Positions 27,139 to 36,389 are shown, counted from the stretch's first letter. The stretch is DNA of 64,000 nt from Paracoccaceae bacterium (GCA_014654775.1 JACVZW010000013.1:1-64000), one strand, 5' to 3'. Translations and numbers: made by a program. Notes: generated from the letters alone by a model not told the origin.

Positions 27139-27630
27139 ATGGCTAAAAAGATTCACGTCACGCTCACCGTCAACGGCGAGGCACAGGAATTCCTCGCCGA
27201 ACCGCGCGAACTCCTCATCCACACGCTGCGCGAAAGGCTGGGGATCACCGGCCCGCATATCGGCTGCGAAACCAGCCATTGCGGCGCCTGCACCGTCGAT
27301 ATGAACGGCCGCTCCGTAAAAGCCTGCACCCTCTTCGTGGCACAGGCTGACGGTGCCGACATCACCACAATCGAGGGCCTCGGCGGCCCGGACGGGCTGC
27401 ATGTCCTGCAACGCATGTTCCGCGAACATCACGGTCTGCAATGCGGCTATTGCACGCCGGGCATGATCACCCGCGCCCATCGCCTGCTGCAGGAAAACCC
27501 CGCGCCCACCGAGGAAGAGGTCCGCTTCGGCATGGCCGGAAACCTTTGCCGCTGCACGGGCTATCAGAACATCGTCAAGGCAATTCTGGCCGCTGCGGCC
27601 GAAATGAACGCGAAGGAGGCCGCGGAATGA
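27139..27630 (+). CDS. coxS: CO dehydrogenase iron-sulfur small subunit CoxS
   Basis: 163 aa with both [2Fe-2S] clusters of the family. The plant-ferredoxin type cluster uses Cys43, Cys48, Cys51 and Cys63 ([10 protein letters not shown]...AC), and the second uses Cys102, Cys105, Cys137 and Cys139 (CGYC...CRC). It starts 12 bases after the coxM stop and overlaps the coxL start by four bases. It carries electrons from CoxL to CoxM. Confidence 0.95.
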   Translation: MAKKIHVTLTVNGEAQEFLAEPRELLIHTLRERLGITGPHIGCETSHCGACTVDMNGRSVKACTLFVAQADGADITTIEGLGGPDGLHVLQRMFREHHGLQCGYCTPGMITRAHRLLQENPAPTEEEVRFGMAGNLCRCTGYQNIVKAILAAAAEMNAKEAAE

Positions 27631-30047
27631 ACGACCTGACGCCGACACGCGAAGAACGCATTGCCAATCTCAAGGGCATGGGGTCCAGCCGCAAGCGCGT
27701 GGAAGATGCGCGCTTTACCCAAGGCAAGGGCAACTATGTCGACGACATCAAGATGCCGGGGATGCTCTTTGGCGATTTCGTCCGCTCGCCCTATGCCCAT
27801 GCCCGCGTCAAATCGATCAACGCCGATGCCGCCAAGGCCATCCCCGGCGTGATCGCCGTCCTCACCGCTGCCGACCTCGCGCCCCTTAACCTGCACTGGA
27901 TGCCCACGCTCGCGGGCGACAAGCAGATGGTTCTGGCCGACGGCAAGGTTCTGTTCCAAGGGCAGGAAGTGGCCTTCGTCGTCGCCACCGACCGCTACAT
28001 CGCCGCCGACGCGATCGAAAAGGTAGAGGTCGATTACGAAGAACTCCCCGTCATCACCGACCCGTTCAAGGCGATGGAACCCGACGCCGCCGTCCTGCGC
28101 GAGGATCTCAACGGCATCATGTCCGGCGCGCATGGCCCGCGTCGCCACCACAACCACATCTTCCTGTGGGAGACCGGCGATAAAGAGGCCACCGAACAGG
28201 CGCTCGACGCCGCCGAAGTGGTGGCCGAAGAGATGGTCTACTACCACCGCACCCATCCCTGCCCGCTGGAAACCTGCGGCACCGTCGCCAGCATGGACAA
28301 GGTCAACGGCAAACTCACCGTCTGGGGCACCTTCCAAGCCCCCCATGTGGTGCGCACCGTCGCCTCGCTTCTCTCGGGGATTGAGGAGCACAATATCCGC
28401 GTCGTCTCGCCCGATATCGGCGGCGGCTTCGGCAACAAGGTCGGGGTCTACCCGGGCTATGTCTGCGCCATCGTCGCTTCCATCGTCACCGGCAAGCCGG
28501 TGAAATGGGTCGAAGACCGGATGGACAACCTCATGGCCACCGCCTTCGCCCGCGACTACTGGATGAAGGGCCGCATCAGCGCGACGAAGGACGGCAAGAT
28601 CACCGCCCTGCATTGCCACGTCACCGCCGACCACGGGGCGTTTGACGCCTGTGCCGACCCGACGAAATTCCCCGCAGGCTTCTTCCACATCTGCACCGGG
28701 TCCTACGACATCCCCGTGGCCTATGTCGGCGTCGACGGCGTCTACACCAACAAGGCCCCCGGAGGCGTCGCCTATCGCTGCTCCTTCCGGGTGACCGAGG
28801 CCGCCTATTTCATCGAACGGATGATCGAGGTTCTGGCGATCGAGTTGAACATGGATGCGGCCGAGCTTCGCCGCATCAACTTCATCCGCAAGGACCAGTT
28901 CCCCTACCAGTCTGCGCTGGGCTGGGAATATGACTCGGGCGACTACCACACCGCTTGGGACAAGGCTCTGGAGGCCGTCAACTACAAGGGCCTGCGCGCC
29001 GAACAGGCGCAGCGGATCGAAGATTTCAAGGCGGGCAAGACGCGCAAGCTTCTGGGCATCGGTCTGACCCACTTCACCGAAATCGTCGGTGCAGGTCCGG
29101 TCAAGAACTGCGACATCCTTGGCATGGGCATGTTCGACAGCTGCGAAATCCGCATCCACCCCACTGGATCGGCCATCGCGCGCCTCGGTACCATCAGCCA
29201 AGGTCAAGGCCACGCCACCACCTTTGCCCAGATCATCGCGACGGAAATCGGCCTCTCCGCCGATAGCATCACGGTGGAGGAAGGCGATACCGACACCGCC
29301 CCCTACGGCCTTGGCACCTACGGCTCCCGCTCCACCCCGGTGGCGGGCGCGGCCACCGCCCTCTGCGGGCGGAAAATCCGCGCCAAGGCTCAGATGATCG
29401 CGGCTTGGCTGTTGGAGGTGCACGAAGGCGATCTCGAATGGGATGTCGACCGGTTCCAAGTCAAGGGCGCGCCGGAACGGTTCAAGACGATGAAGGACAT
29501 CGCCTACGCCGCCTACAATCAGGCCATTCCCGGCCTCGAACCGGGGCTGGAAGCGGTCAGCTACTACGACCCGCCCAACATGACCTATCCCTTCGGCGCC
29601 TATATCGCCGTGATGGAGATTGACGTAGACACCGGCGAACACGAAGTGCGCCAGTTCTACGCGCTGGATGATTGCGGAACCCGCATCAACCCGATGGTCA
29701 TCGAAGGTCAGGTCCATGGCGGCGCGACCGAAGGCTATGCCATCGCCATGGGGCAAGAGATCGCCTATGACGAGATCGGCAACGTCAAGACCGGCACCCT
29801 GATGGATTTCTTCCTGCCCACGGCATGGGAGACGCCTCATTACACCACCGACCACACCGAAACCCCCTCGCCCCACCACCCCATCGGGGCAAAGGGCGTG
29901 GGCGAAAGCCCGAATGTCGGGTCTGTCCCGGCCTTCTCGAACGCGGTCCACGATGCCTTCCGCGCCTTCGGCCTGCGGCAATCCCACATGCCGCATGACC
30001 ACTGGCGCATCTGGAAGATCGCCCGCGATCTGGGCCTGCACGGGTGA
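27627..30047 (+). CDS. coxL: CO dehydrogenase molybdenum large subunit CoxL, form I
   Basis: 806 aa from ATG 27627, close to the 809 aa of Oligotropha CoxL. The active-site loop AYRCSFR is at residues 382-388 (bases 28770-28790). AYxCSFR is the diagnostic signature of form I, the proven aerobic CO dehydrogenases, and its Cys385 would hold the copper of the Mo-Cu site. [10 protein letters not shown] and the [18 protein letters not shown] stretch belong to the molybdopterin cytosine dinucleotide-binding domain, with GAKGVGES near the end. The host probably oxidises atmospheric or environmental CO for energy. Confidence 0.95.
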   Translation: MNDLTPTREERIANLKGMGSSRKRVEDARFTQGKGNYVDDIKMPGMLFGDFVRSPYAHARVKSINADAAKAIPGVIAVLTAADLAPLNLHWMPTLAGDKQMVLADGKVLFQGQEVAFVVATDRYIAADAIEKVEVDYEELPVITDPFKAMEPDAAVLREDLNGIMSGAHGPRRHHNHIFLWETGDKEATEQALDAAEVVAEEMVYYHRTHPCPLETCGTVASMDKVNGKLTVWGTFQAPHVVRTVASLLSGIEEHNIRVVSPDIGGGFGNKVGVYPGYVCAIVASIVTGKPVKWVEDRMDNLMATAFARDYWMKGRISATKDGKITALHCHVTADHGAFDACADPTKFPAGFFHICTGSYDIPVAYVGVDGVYTNKAPGGVAYRCSFRVTEAAYFIERMIEVLAIELNMDAAELRRINFIRKDQFPYQSALGWEYDSGDYHTAWDKALEAVNYKGLRAEQAQRIEDFKAGKTRKLLGIGLTHFTEIVGAGPVKNCDILGMGMFDSCEIRIHPTGSAIARLGTISQGQGHATTFAQIIATEIGLSADSITVEEGDTDTAPYGLGTYGSRSTPVAGAATALCGRKIRAKAQMIAAWLLEVHEGDLEWDVDRFQVKGAPERFKTMKDIAYAAYNQAIPGLEPGLEAVSYYDPPNMTYPFGAYIAVMEIDVDTGEHEVRQFYALDDCGTRINPMVIEGQVHGGATEGYAIAMGQEIAYDEIGNVKTGTLMDFFLPTAWETPHYTTDHTETPSPHHPIGAKGVGESPNVGSVPAFSNAVHDAFRAFGLRQSHMPHDHWRIWKIARDLGLHG

Positions 30048-30054
30048 CGTCACC

Positions 30055-30082
30055 GTAGGGTGGGGGTCTACCCCCACCCTAC
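30055..30082 (+). terminator. Perfect hairpin between coxL and coxD
   Basis: GTAGGGTGGGGG and CCCCCACCCTAC form a perfect 12-bp stem with a TCTA loop. It begins eight bases after the coxL stop and ends 20 bases before the coxD start. There is no following T run. It is more likely an attenuator or a 3'-end stabiliser of coxMSL mRNA than a full terminator. Confidence 0.6.
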
Positions 30083-30102
30083 CCCCCAACAGGGACCCAG
30101 AC

Positions 30103-30963
30103 ATGACAGCCGATACCGTCCAATCCGGCCTTGCCGCCCAAGGCTATGTCGCATCGCCCGATCTTGCGATGGCGCTGCACCTTGCCCTCTCCCTCGGCCG
30201 CCCCCTTCTCCTTGAAGGCGCCGCAGGCGTCGGCAAGACCGAAGTCGCCCGCGCGCTGGCCGCATGGAAGCGCTGCGACCTCATCCGCCTGCAATGCTAC
30301 GAAGGGCTCGATGCCGCGCAGGCGATCTATGAATGGAACTACCCCCGCCAACTTCTCGCCATCCGCGCCCAAGGCGACCACGCGGACGAAGCCAAGCTCT
30401 TCTCGGAAACCTACCTCCTCGAACGCCCGCTTCTCCGCGCGATCCGCCAGCCTATTGCGCCCGTCCTGCTGATCGATGAAATCGACCGCGCGGATGAGGA
30501 ATTCGAAGCCTACCTTCTGGAAATCCTCTCCGACTTTGCCATCACCATCCCGGAACTCGGCACGCTCCGCGCCACGACCCGCCCCATGGTGATCCTCACC
30601 GCCAATGGCACGCGCGACCTCTCGGACGCGCTCCGCCGCCGCTGCCTGTACGCCCATGTCGATTATCCCGACGCAGGCACCGAGTTGCAGATCCTCACCA
30701 CCCGCCACCCAACTCTGAACCATCACCTCGCCGCGCAAGTCGTGGGCTTCGTCCAATCCCTGCGGAAGGAAGAGTTGGAAAAGAAACCCGGCGTGGCCGA
30801 GATGTTGGATTTCGCCGCCGCCCTCGCGGGCCTCGGCGTGGCCGACCTTTCCGCCGACCCCGCCATCCTTCAGGCCGCGCTCGCCACCCTTCTGAAAACC
30901 CAATCCGACCGTGCCATCATCACGACCGAGGTTGCCCAGCGCCTTGCAGGGAAAGCGGCATGA
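30103..30963 (+). CDS. coxD: MoxR-type AAA+ ATPase CoxD
   Basis: 286 aa. Walker A GAAGVGKT (39-46) and Walker B VLLIDEIDRA (121-130) are followed by AAA+ features typical of MoxR proteins. CoxD in Oligotropha is needed to mature the copper-sulfur part of the CO dehydrogenase active site. I use ATG 30103, the first start after the coxL stop and hairpin. It overlaps coxE by four bases, as expected for a MoxR/VWA pair. Confidence 0.9.
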   Translation: MTADTVQSGLAAQGYVASPDLAMALHLALSLGRPLLLEGAAGVGKTEVARALAAWKRCDLIRLQCYEGLDAAQAIYEWNYPRQLLAIRAQGDHADEAKLFSETYLLERPLLRAIRQPIAPVLLIDEIDRADEEFEAYLLEILSDFAITIPELGTLRATTRPMVILTANGTRDLSDALRRRCLYAHVDYPDAGTELQILTTRHPTLNHHLAAQVVGFVQSLRKEELEKKPGVAEMLDFAAALAGLGVADLSADPAILQAALATLLKTQSDRAIITTEVAQRLAGKAA

Positions 30964-32132
30964 GAGGCGCGGTCACCCGCTTCGCCGCCCGTGACCCCGG
31001 CCCCGCGGCCCGCATCGCAGGCTTCATGGGCCACCTGCGCGCCAACGGCTTCCGCCTCGGCATCGCAGAAACCGAAACCGCGCTTGCGGCGCTGGCCACC
31101 ACCGACTGCTCCGAACCCGCCACCCGCCGTGCGCTGAAATCCGTCTGCTGCGGCAGCGCCGAAGATTGGGCCCGCTTCGACGCCGTCTTCGATAGCTTCT
31201 GGCGCAACGGCGGTCGCGTCCGCACCAAGGCCGTCCCCTCCAACACCACACCCGCCAAAGCCACGCGCGAGGCCGAAGGTCAGGCCACCTCCGGCGCAGG
31301 TCGCACCGACGCGTCCGACAGCCAGAAAGACGGCGAGGCAGACACCGGCGGCGAAGGCCGCCTCATCGCCACCCGCGTCGCCAACCTCCGTCGCCGCGAC
31401 CTGCGCGAGGTGGTCTCTGCCGACGACATCCGCCTTGCCGAAACCGTCGCGCGCCGCCTTGGCGCGGCACTCCGCGACCGCCGTTCCCGCCGCGTCAAGG
31501 CCGCCGCAAAGGGCGCGCGGATCGACCTGCGCCGCACACTCCGCGCCAGCCTCTCCACCGGCGGCGAACCCTTCCGCCTGAAACGCCGCCGCCGCCCCGA
31601 CCGCCCCGTCCGCATCGCGGCCCTCGTTGATGTCTCGGGCTCCATGCAGCCTTATGCCCGCCCCTTCCTCGCCTTCCTCGCAGGCCTCATGCGCGCCGAT
31701 GCCGCCGCCGATGCCTACCTCTTCCACACCCGCCTTGTCAGGGTGACTGAGGCGTTGCGGGACGAAGACCCCTTCCGCGCCCTCAACCGCATCTCCCTTC
31801 TGGCCGATGGTTTCGGCGGCGGCAGCCGTATCGGCGCGGCCCTCCAGCACTTCGCCACCACCCATGCCCGAACCCATGTCGATGGCCGGACCGTGGTGAT
31901 GATCCTCTCTGATGGCTACGACAGCGCCCCCGGCACGGACATCGGCACCGCCCTTGGCCGACTGTCGAAACGCGGCTGCCGCATCCTCTGGCTCAACCCG
32001 CTCAAGGGCTGGCGCGACTATGCCCCGGTGGCCTCCGGCATGGCCGCCGCCCTGCCCCATCTCGACCTCTTCGCCCCCGCCGCCACGCTGGACGACCTCG
32101 CCGCCCTGGAAACGGAGCTTGCCCGCCTATGA
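30960..32132 (+). CDS. coxE: VWA-domain protein CoxE
   Basis: 390 aa. A helical N-terminal half with a charged low-complexity stretch (about residues 95-135) leads to a von Willebrand A domain. Its metal-binding DVSGS motif is at 224-228 (ALVDVSGSMQ), and the SDGYD segment follows later. CoxE partners the CoxD ATPase in active-site maturation of CO dehydrogenase. Coupled by four-base overlaps to coxD and coxF. Confidence 0.9.
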   Translation: MRGAVTRFAARDPGPAARIAGFMGHLRANGFRLGIAETETALAALATTDCSEPATRRALKSVCCGSAEDWARFDAVFDSFWRNGGRVRTKAVPSNTTPAKATREAEGQATSGAGRTDASDSQKDGEADTGGEGRLIATRVANLRRRDLREVVSADDIRLAETVARRLGAALRDRRSRRVKAAAKGARIDLRRTLRASLSTGGEPFRLKRRRRPDRPVRIAALVDVSGSMQPYARPFLAFLAGLMRADAAADAYLFHTRLVRVTEALRDEDPFRALNRISLLADGFGGGSRIGAALQHFATTHARTHVDGRTVVMILSDGYDSAPGTDIGTALGRLSKRGCRILWLNPLKGWRDYAPVASGMAAALPHLDLFAPAATLDDLAALETELARL

Positions 32133-32971
32133 CCCCCGCCCGCCTTAGTGACCGCTTCGACAGCACCCTCGCCCGCTTGCGTGCCACGGGCCGCCCCTTC
32201 GCCATCGCGACCGTCGTCCGCACCCTTGATGCCACCAGCGCCAAGCCGGGGGCCAAGGCCCTGATCCTGCCCGACGGCTCCATCGCCGAAGGCTGGATCG
32301 GCGGCGGCTGTGCACGCGGCGCGGTTGGCCGCGCAGGCGTCGCCGCCATCACAACGGGCCAGCCGCAATTCATCTCGCTTCGCCCCGAAGACCTGCTCGC
32401 CGCAGAAGGCGTCACTCCGGGCGAGGAACGCGACGGCATTCGCTTCGCCCGCAACGGCTGCCCCTCGCGCGGGTCGATGGACATCTTCGTCGAACCCGTT
32501 CTGCCGCGCCCGCGCCTTGTCGTCTTCGGCATGGGGCCCGTGGCGCTGGCCCTCTCAGACCTCGCCGCCCGCTTCGACCTGCATCGCACCTTGGCCGCCC
32601 CCGGTGCCGCCGCTGACCTGCCCGAAGAGGCGGCGGATAGCCTGCAGGACGGCTTCGCCCTCGACACCGGTGCCGAAGGCCAGCGCTTCATCGTCATCGC
32701 CACTCAAGGCAAGGGGGACGAGGCTGCCCTCCGCGCCGCCCTTGCCGCTGGCGCCGATTACATCGCCTTCGTAGGATCGCGGCGCAAATTCGCCACCCTT
32801 GCCGCCCGCCTGACCGAAAGCGGCGTTGACGCAGCGGCCCTTGCCACCGTTCGCGCCCCCGCAGGCCTGAACATCCATGCCATCACGCCCGAGGAAATCG
32901 CCCTCTCCATCCTCGCCGAACTCACCCTCATCCGCCGCAGCGCCGACCGGAAGGAGGATGCCCATGTCTGA
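32129..32971 (+). CDS. coxF: XdhC-family maturation factor CoxF
   Basis: 280 aa. The N-terminal XdhC domain has KPGAKALILPDGSIAEGWIGGGCARGAV with a conserved Cys, and the C-terminal Rossmann-like domain starts at LVVFGMGPVALALSDLAA. XdhC-type proteins bind molybdenum cofactor and help insert or sulfurate it in molybdenum hydroxylases; CoxF is the version in cox operons. Four-base overlap with coxE. Confidence 0.88.
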   Translation: MTPARLSDRFDSTLARLRATGRPFAIATVVRTLDATSAKPGAKALILPDGSIAEGWIGGGCARGAVGRAGVAAITTGQPQFISLRPEDLLAAEGVTPGEERDGIRFARNGCPSRGSMDIFVEPVLPRPRLVVFGMGPVALALSDLAARFDLHRTLAAPGAAADLPEEAADSLQDGFALDTGAEGQRFIVIATQGKGDEAALRAALAAGADYIAFVGSRRKFATLAARLTESGVDAAALATVRAPAGLNIHAITPEEIALSILAELTLIRRSADRKEDAHV

Positions 32972-33077
32972 CACCCCCGCTCCTCCCGCCAAACCCGGCC
33001 TGCTCAGCCGCCTCCTGCCCAAGCCGACGCCGGAACAAATGGCCATCCTGGCGACGATCAAGCTGCCTTGCTGCTGA
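32964..33077 (+). CDS. 37-aa small protein overlapping coxF
   Basis: ATG 32964 encodes a 37-codon protein beginning MSDTPAPPAKPG and ending KLPCC. It has an excellent Shine-Dalgarno (AAGGAGGA at 32951-32958) lying inside the coxF end, and its start overlaps coxF by eight bases, as in the rest of the operon. It is amphipathic in the middle (LLSRLLPKPTPEQMAILATI) and ends in two adjacent cysteines that could bind a metal. I do not recognise it. Position and ribosome-binding site make it the likely last gene of the cox operon. Confidence 0.6.
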   Translation: MSDTPAPPAKPGLLSRLLPKPTPEQMAILATIKLPCC

Positions 33078-33095
33078 TCCCCCGCAGGATAAAAA

Positions 33096-33362
33096 ACAAC
33101 AACCTAAGGCTGCATTTCGACCTTCACCCGAAGGAAACGACGCAGGGTTTTTCCAATCCCTTCCGGACCGCATGGGCAGCCTTAGCCCTTGAAAAAATTT
33201 GTTAACCCGTGCTGATCGCGCCGGCCTCAAGCACGAAGCTCCGAAGCGCAACCCACAAGCCGACGCAGCAACCCAGATGGAAGATAACAACTTAAGGATG
33301 ATCGAAACTTGCAATCCATGATTGCAAATCCTCAAAAAACAACCCTAGGCTGTTCGAAACAG
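33096..33362 (+). repeat. Three degenerate copies of a ~24-bp repeat between convergent genes
   Basis: Related units lie at about 33100-33123, 33287-33308 and 33340-33361. They share ACAAC, a CTAAGG-like core, a TG and a TCGA block (for example ACAACCTAAGGCTG and ACAACTTAAGGATG). The stretch between the cox operon end and the DeoR-type gene end is about 295 bases and less GC-rich than its surroundings. It also holds TTGCAATCCATGATTGCAA at 33309-33327, an imperfect dyad. No gene was recognised. Both flanking genes point into it, so these are not their promoters. Confidence 0.5.
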
Positions 33363-33372
33363 AAAACCCGGC

Positions 33373-34128
33373 CTAGCCCGCGACCTCGACCCCTGTCCCC
33401 GCTTCGGCCAACGCCGCCATCAGATCGGCCGGCGGCATCCGATCCGTGACCATCAGGTCGATCTGCCCGAACCCCGCCACCCGGATCACCCCGCGCCGTC
33501 CGAACTTCGTCGCATCCGTTGCCACGATCCGCCGCCCGCCACAGCCCAGCACGGCGCGGGCGAACTCCGCCTCTTGCAGGTCGTAATCCATCACGCCCCC
33601 CACATCCACCGCGCCCGCCGAGATCACCGCATGCTCCACCGAAAACCGCGCGATGAAATCCAGCGCGGGCGCGCCCAGCGCGGCCCCGCTGTCGCCGCGC
33701 AACTCGCCGCCCGCCATGAAGACGCGGTTGCCGTTCACCGTCGCCAACGTCCGTGCGATGTCGGATGAATTCGTCACCACCGTCAGTCGCCGATGGCCCA
33801 GCAGCGCCCGCGCGATGAAACTCGTCGTCGTGCCGGTATCCAGCATGACCGACGCCCCATCGGCGATCCCCGCCGCTACGGCCTGCGCAATCGCGCGCTT
33901 GGCCGCCGCATTCTCGCGCATCCGCCGGTCAAAGGGGGCCTCGCCCGTCTGCCCCGCCAGACCCACCGCCCCGTGGCTGCGCACCACAGCCCCCGCATCC
34001 ACCAGCGCCCGGATGTCGCGCCGCACCGTTTCCGCCGAAACGCCCAAGGCCTGCGCCAGATCGGCAATCGACACCATCCCGCGCCCGTCAAGGCAGTGCA
34101 TCAAGTCAGACTGCCGCCGCGACACCAT
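33373..34128 (-). CDS. DeoR/GlpR-family transcriptional regulator
   Basis: 251 aa from ATG 34128 (MVSRRQSDLMHCLDGRGMVSIADLAQALGVSAETVRRDI). The N-terminal HTH matches the DeoR signature, and the C-terminal sensor domain has the DTGTTTSFIARALL phosphate-binding loop, VVTNS and GGELRGDSGA. Such regulators usually bind a phosphorylated sugar or related metabolite. It is divergent from the betaine-type transporter operon, with a 212-bp gap, so that operon is the likely target. A longer start at 34197 is possible but would bury the inverted repeat in coding sequence. Confidence 0.87.
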   Translation of the reverse strand: MVSRRQSDLMHCLDGRGMVSIADLAQALGVSAETVRRDIRALVDAGAVVRSHGAVGLAGQTGEAPFDRRMRENAAAKRAIAQAVAAGIADGASVMLDTGTTTSFIARALLGHRRLTVVTNSSDIARTLATVNGNRVFMAGGELRGDSGAALGAPALDFIARFSVEHAVISAGAVDVGGVMDYDLQEAEFARAVLGCGGRRIVATDATKFGRRGVIRVAGFGQIDLMVTDRMPPADLMAALAEAGTGVEVAG

Positions 34129-34152
34129 CGCCCGATCCTGCCCGTTTTCTGT

Positions 34153-34206
34153 GGGAATTCTGACCGTTTCAACAACATAGCCATCCAACCCGGTCAAGGA
34201 AATTCC
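34153..34206. promoter_or_regulatory. Imperfect inverted repeat upstream of the DeoR-type gene
   Basis: GGGAATTCTGACCG at 34153-34166 faces CGGTCAAGGAAATTCC at 34191-34206. The arms match except for a three-base insertion. The site lies between the two divergent starts and may be the operator for the regulator; binding is inferred. Confidence 0.35.
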
Positions 34207-34225
34207 AACCCTCCACGGAATCGGA

Positions 34226-34256
34226 TTGACAGCCTCCCGCCCCCGCCCGCTAACCT
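34226..34256 (+). promoter_or_regulatory. Sigma-70-type promoter candidate for the betaine-type transporter operon
   Basis: A perfect TTGACA at 34226-34231 is followed, after 19 bases, by TAACCT at 34251-34256 as a weak -10. It lies about 85 bases upstream of the binding-protein start. The -35 is convincing; the -10 is not. Confidence 0.4.
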
Positions 34257-34340
34257 TTCACGTGAACAGACCCCGCGCCTCCACGGGCGCGCAATAAGAA
34301 CCCGATATCGCCCATCCGATACACCGACAGGGAGGTCACA

Positions 34341-35306
34341 ATGCTCCGTTCCATCCGTTCCACCTTGCGCCCCTTGGGCCTTGCCGCCTTCATCGCCTCG
34401 ACCACCGCGCTCACCGCCATGGCGCAGGAGTCGACCGATCCCATCAAGCTCACCCTCCATGACTGGACCGGCCAGCTCATCACCACCCAACTCATGGGCG
34501 AGGTGCTCAAGAAAGCGGGTTACAGCGTCGAATACGTGCAAGCCGACTACCTCGCCCAATTCCCCGGCTTGGAATCCGGCGACCTGCATGTCGCCATGGA
34601 AATCTGGGAAACCACGGGGCGCGAGGCGATGGATGCCTCCGTCGCCACGGGCAATGTCGAAATCTTCGGCCCCACCGGCATGCAGGCGAAAGAGGAATGG
34701 TGGTATCCTACCTATATGAAGGAGCTTTGCCCCGGTCTGCCCAACTGGGAGGCGCTGAAAGACCCCGCCTGCGCCGAGGCCTTCTCCACCCCCGAAACCG
34801 CGCCCAACGGGCGCTATCTGGGCGGCCCCGTCACCTGGGGCGGGTTTGACGAAGAACGGGTAGAGGCATTGGGTCTGCCCTTTGAGGTGATCCATGCCGG
34901 CACCGACGCCGCGCTGTTTGCCGAGCTTGAAAGCGCCTATCAACGGCAGGCGCCCGTCATCCTCTGGATCTACGCCCCGCACTGGGCGCCCGCGAAATAC
35001 GAAGGCGAATGGGTCGAATTCCCCACCTATTCGGCCGAGTGCTACAACGACCCCGCCGTGGGCGTGAACCCCGACCTCGCCTATGATTGCGGCAAACCCT
35101 TCGGCGATATCTGGAAGGTCGGCTGGGCAGGGCTCAAGGACAAATGGCCCGGCGCGCACAAGGCCATCACCGCCTTCACCATCGACAATGCCGAAATGGG
35201 CGCGATGATCACCGAGGTCGATCTGAACGGCAAAACGATCGAAGCCGTCGTCGCCGACTGGATGGCCGCGAATGAGGCGCGGTGGAGCGGCTGGATCGCC
35301 CAGTAA
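34341..35306 (+). CDS. Glycine betaine/proline-type ABC substrate-binding protein
   Basis: 321 aa. A signal peptide (cleavage near TAMAQ-ES) precedes an OpuAC/ProX-like fold: LHDWTGQLITTQLMGEVLKKAGYSVEYV, then DLHVAMEIWE and PVILWIYAPHW. Several Trp and Tyr residues could form the aromatic box that holds a quaternary amine. Downstream genes encode the cognate ATPase and permease, then a kinase and an FAD/folate demethylase, so an N-methylated osmolyte such as betaine, choline or dimethylglycine is the likely ligand. Confidence 0.87.
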   Translation: MLRSIRSTLRPLGLAAFIASTTALTAMAQESTDPIKLTLHDWTGQLITTQLMGEVLKKAGYSVEYVQADYLAQFPGLESGDLHVAMEIWETTGREAMDASVATGNVEIFGPTGMQAKEEWWYPTYMKELCPGLPNWEALKDPACAEAFSTPETAPNGRYLGGPVTWGGFDEERVEALGLPFEVIHAGTDAALFAELESAYQRQAPVILWIYAPHWAPAKYEGEWVEFPTYSAECYNDPAVGVNPDLAYDCGKPFGDIWKVGWAGLKDKWPGAHKAITAFTIDNAEMGAMITEVDLNGKTIEAVVADWMAANEARWSGWIAQ

Positions 35307-35319
35307 TCCCCCGTAGGCA

Positions 35320-35345
35320 GGGGCGGCCCCGCGCCGCCCCCTTTT
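35320..35345 (+). terminator. Hairpin between binding-protein and ATPase genes
   Basis: GGGGCGGC and GCCGCCCC form a perfect 8-bp stem with a five-base loop, followed by CTTTT. It starts 14 bases after the binding-protein stop and ends 18 bases before the ATPase start. Partial termination would raise binding protein relative to membrane components, as seen in many ABC operons. Confidence 0.7.
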
Positions 35346-35363
35346 CCCTCAACAAAGATAAGC

Positions 35364-36389
35364 ATGACCGACGCGCGCGATAAACTCGTCTGCCGCAATG
35401 TCTGGAAGGTCTTCGGCGCAAGGGCCGAGGCAACGCTGGCAAGCATGGGCCACGACCCCGCCCCCGACCGGCTGATCGCCGCCGGGCTGGTGCCAGCCGT
35501 CCGCGCCGTCGACCTGACCGTCAAGGAAGGCGAGATCTTCGTCATCATGGGCCTCTCCGGCTCGGGCAAGTCCACGCTCGTCCGCTGCCTTTCGCGCCTT
35601 GTCGAACCCACGGCGGGCGAGATCCTGTTCAACGGCCAGAACCTGCTGGCCGCGTCAGAGGCCGAGATGATCGACATCCGCCGCCACAAGATGGGCATGG
35701 TCTTCCAGCATTTCGCGCTGCTTCCCCACCTGACCGTCCTTGAAAACGTGGCCTTCCCGCTGGAAGTCCAAGGCCTGCCCCGCTCCGCCCGCGACGCCCG
35801 CGCGCGCGAAATGATCGCGCTGGTGGGCCTGTCGGGACGCGAAGACAGCTACCCGCGCCAGTTGTCGGGTGGCCAGCAGCAGCGCGTCGGCATCGCCCGC
35901 TCCCTCGCCGTCGAACCGGAACTCTGGTTCCTCGACGAACCCTTCTCCGCTCTCGACCCGCTGATCCGGCGGGAATTACAGGACGAATTCATCCGCCTGC
36001 AATCGCGCCTGAAGAAGACCATCGTCTTCATCACCCATGACTTCGACGAAGCGATCCGTCTGGCCGACCGCATCGCCATCATGAAGGATGGCCGTGTCGA
36101 ACAGATCGGAACGCCCGAAGACCTCGTCCTTCACCCCGCCACGCCTTACGTCCGCGAATTCACCCGCGCCGTGCCGAAGGCCAAGGCCGTGCGCGTGGCC
36201 TCGCTGATGACCGACACACCGCCCCCGCCCGACGCCCCCGCCATCCCCGCCCGCGCCACGGTGGCCGAGGCGGGCAGCGCCTTCCTCGAAGGCGCGACCG
36301 CCCTTGCCGTAACCGATGCCGCAGGCACACGGATCGGCACGCTGCACCGCGACGACGTGATCCGCCTGATCCTCGGGGGCGCGGCATGA
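35364..36389 (+). CDS. Glycine betaine-type ABC transporter ATPase (ProV/OpuAA family)
   Basis: 341 aa. Walker A GLSGSGKST (63-71), signature LSGGQQQRVGIARSL and Walker B LWFLDEPFSALDP are intact. The N-terminus matches ProV (VWKVFG). The C-terminal roughly 80 residues are a shortened CBS-like region. It overlaps the fused permease gene by four bases. Confidence 0.9.
   Translation: MTDARDKLVCRNVWKVFGARAEATLASMGHDPAPDRLIAAGLVPAVRAVDLTVKEGEIFVIMGLSGSGKSTLVRCLSRLVEPTAGEILFNGQNLLAASEAEMIDIRRHKMGMVFQHFALLPHLTVLENVAFPLEVQGLPRSARDARAREMIALVGLSGREDSYPRQLSGGQQQRVGIARSLAVEPELWFLDEPFSALDPLIRRELQDEFIRLQSRLKKTIVFITHDFDEAIRLADRIAIMKDGRVEQIGTPEDLVLHPATPYVREFTRAVPKAKAVRVASLMTDTPPPPDAPAIPARATVAEAGSAFLEGATALAVTDAAGTRIGTLHRDDVIRLILGGAA

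Noticed and set aside
27564-30104. 846-codon minus-strand frame opposite coxL
   Set aside because: Antisense shadow; all molybdenum-hydroxylase motifs are on the plus strand.
32928-33335. 135-codon minus-strand frame across the repeat region
   Set aside because: It runs antisense into coxF, has no recognisable motif and no ribosome-binding site.
33096-33362. Repeats as a CRISPR array
   Set aside because: Only three degenerate copies with very unequal spacing (about 187 and 53 bases) and no cas genes.
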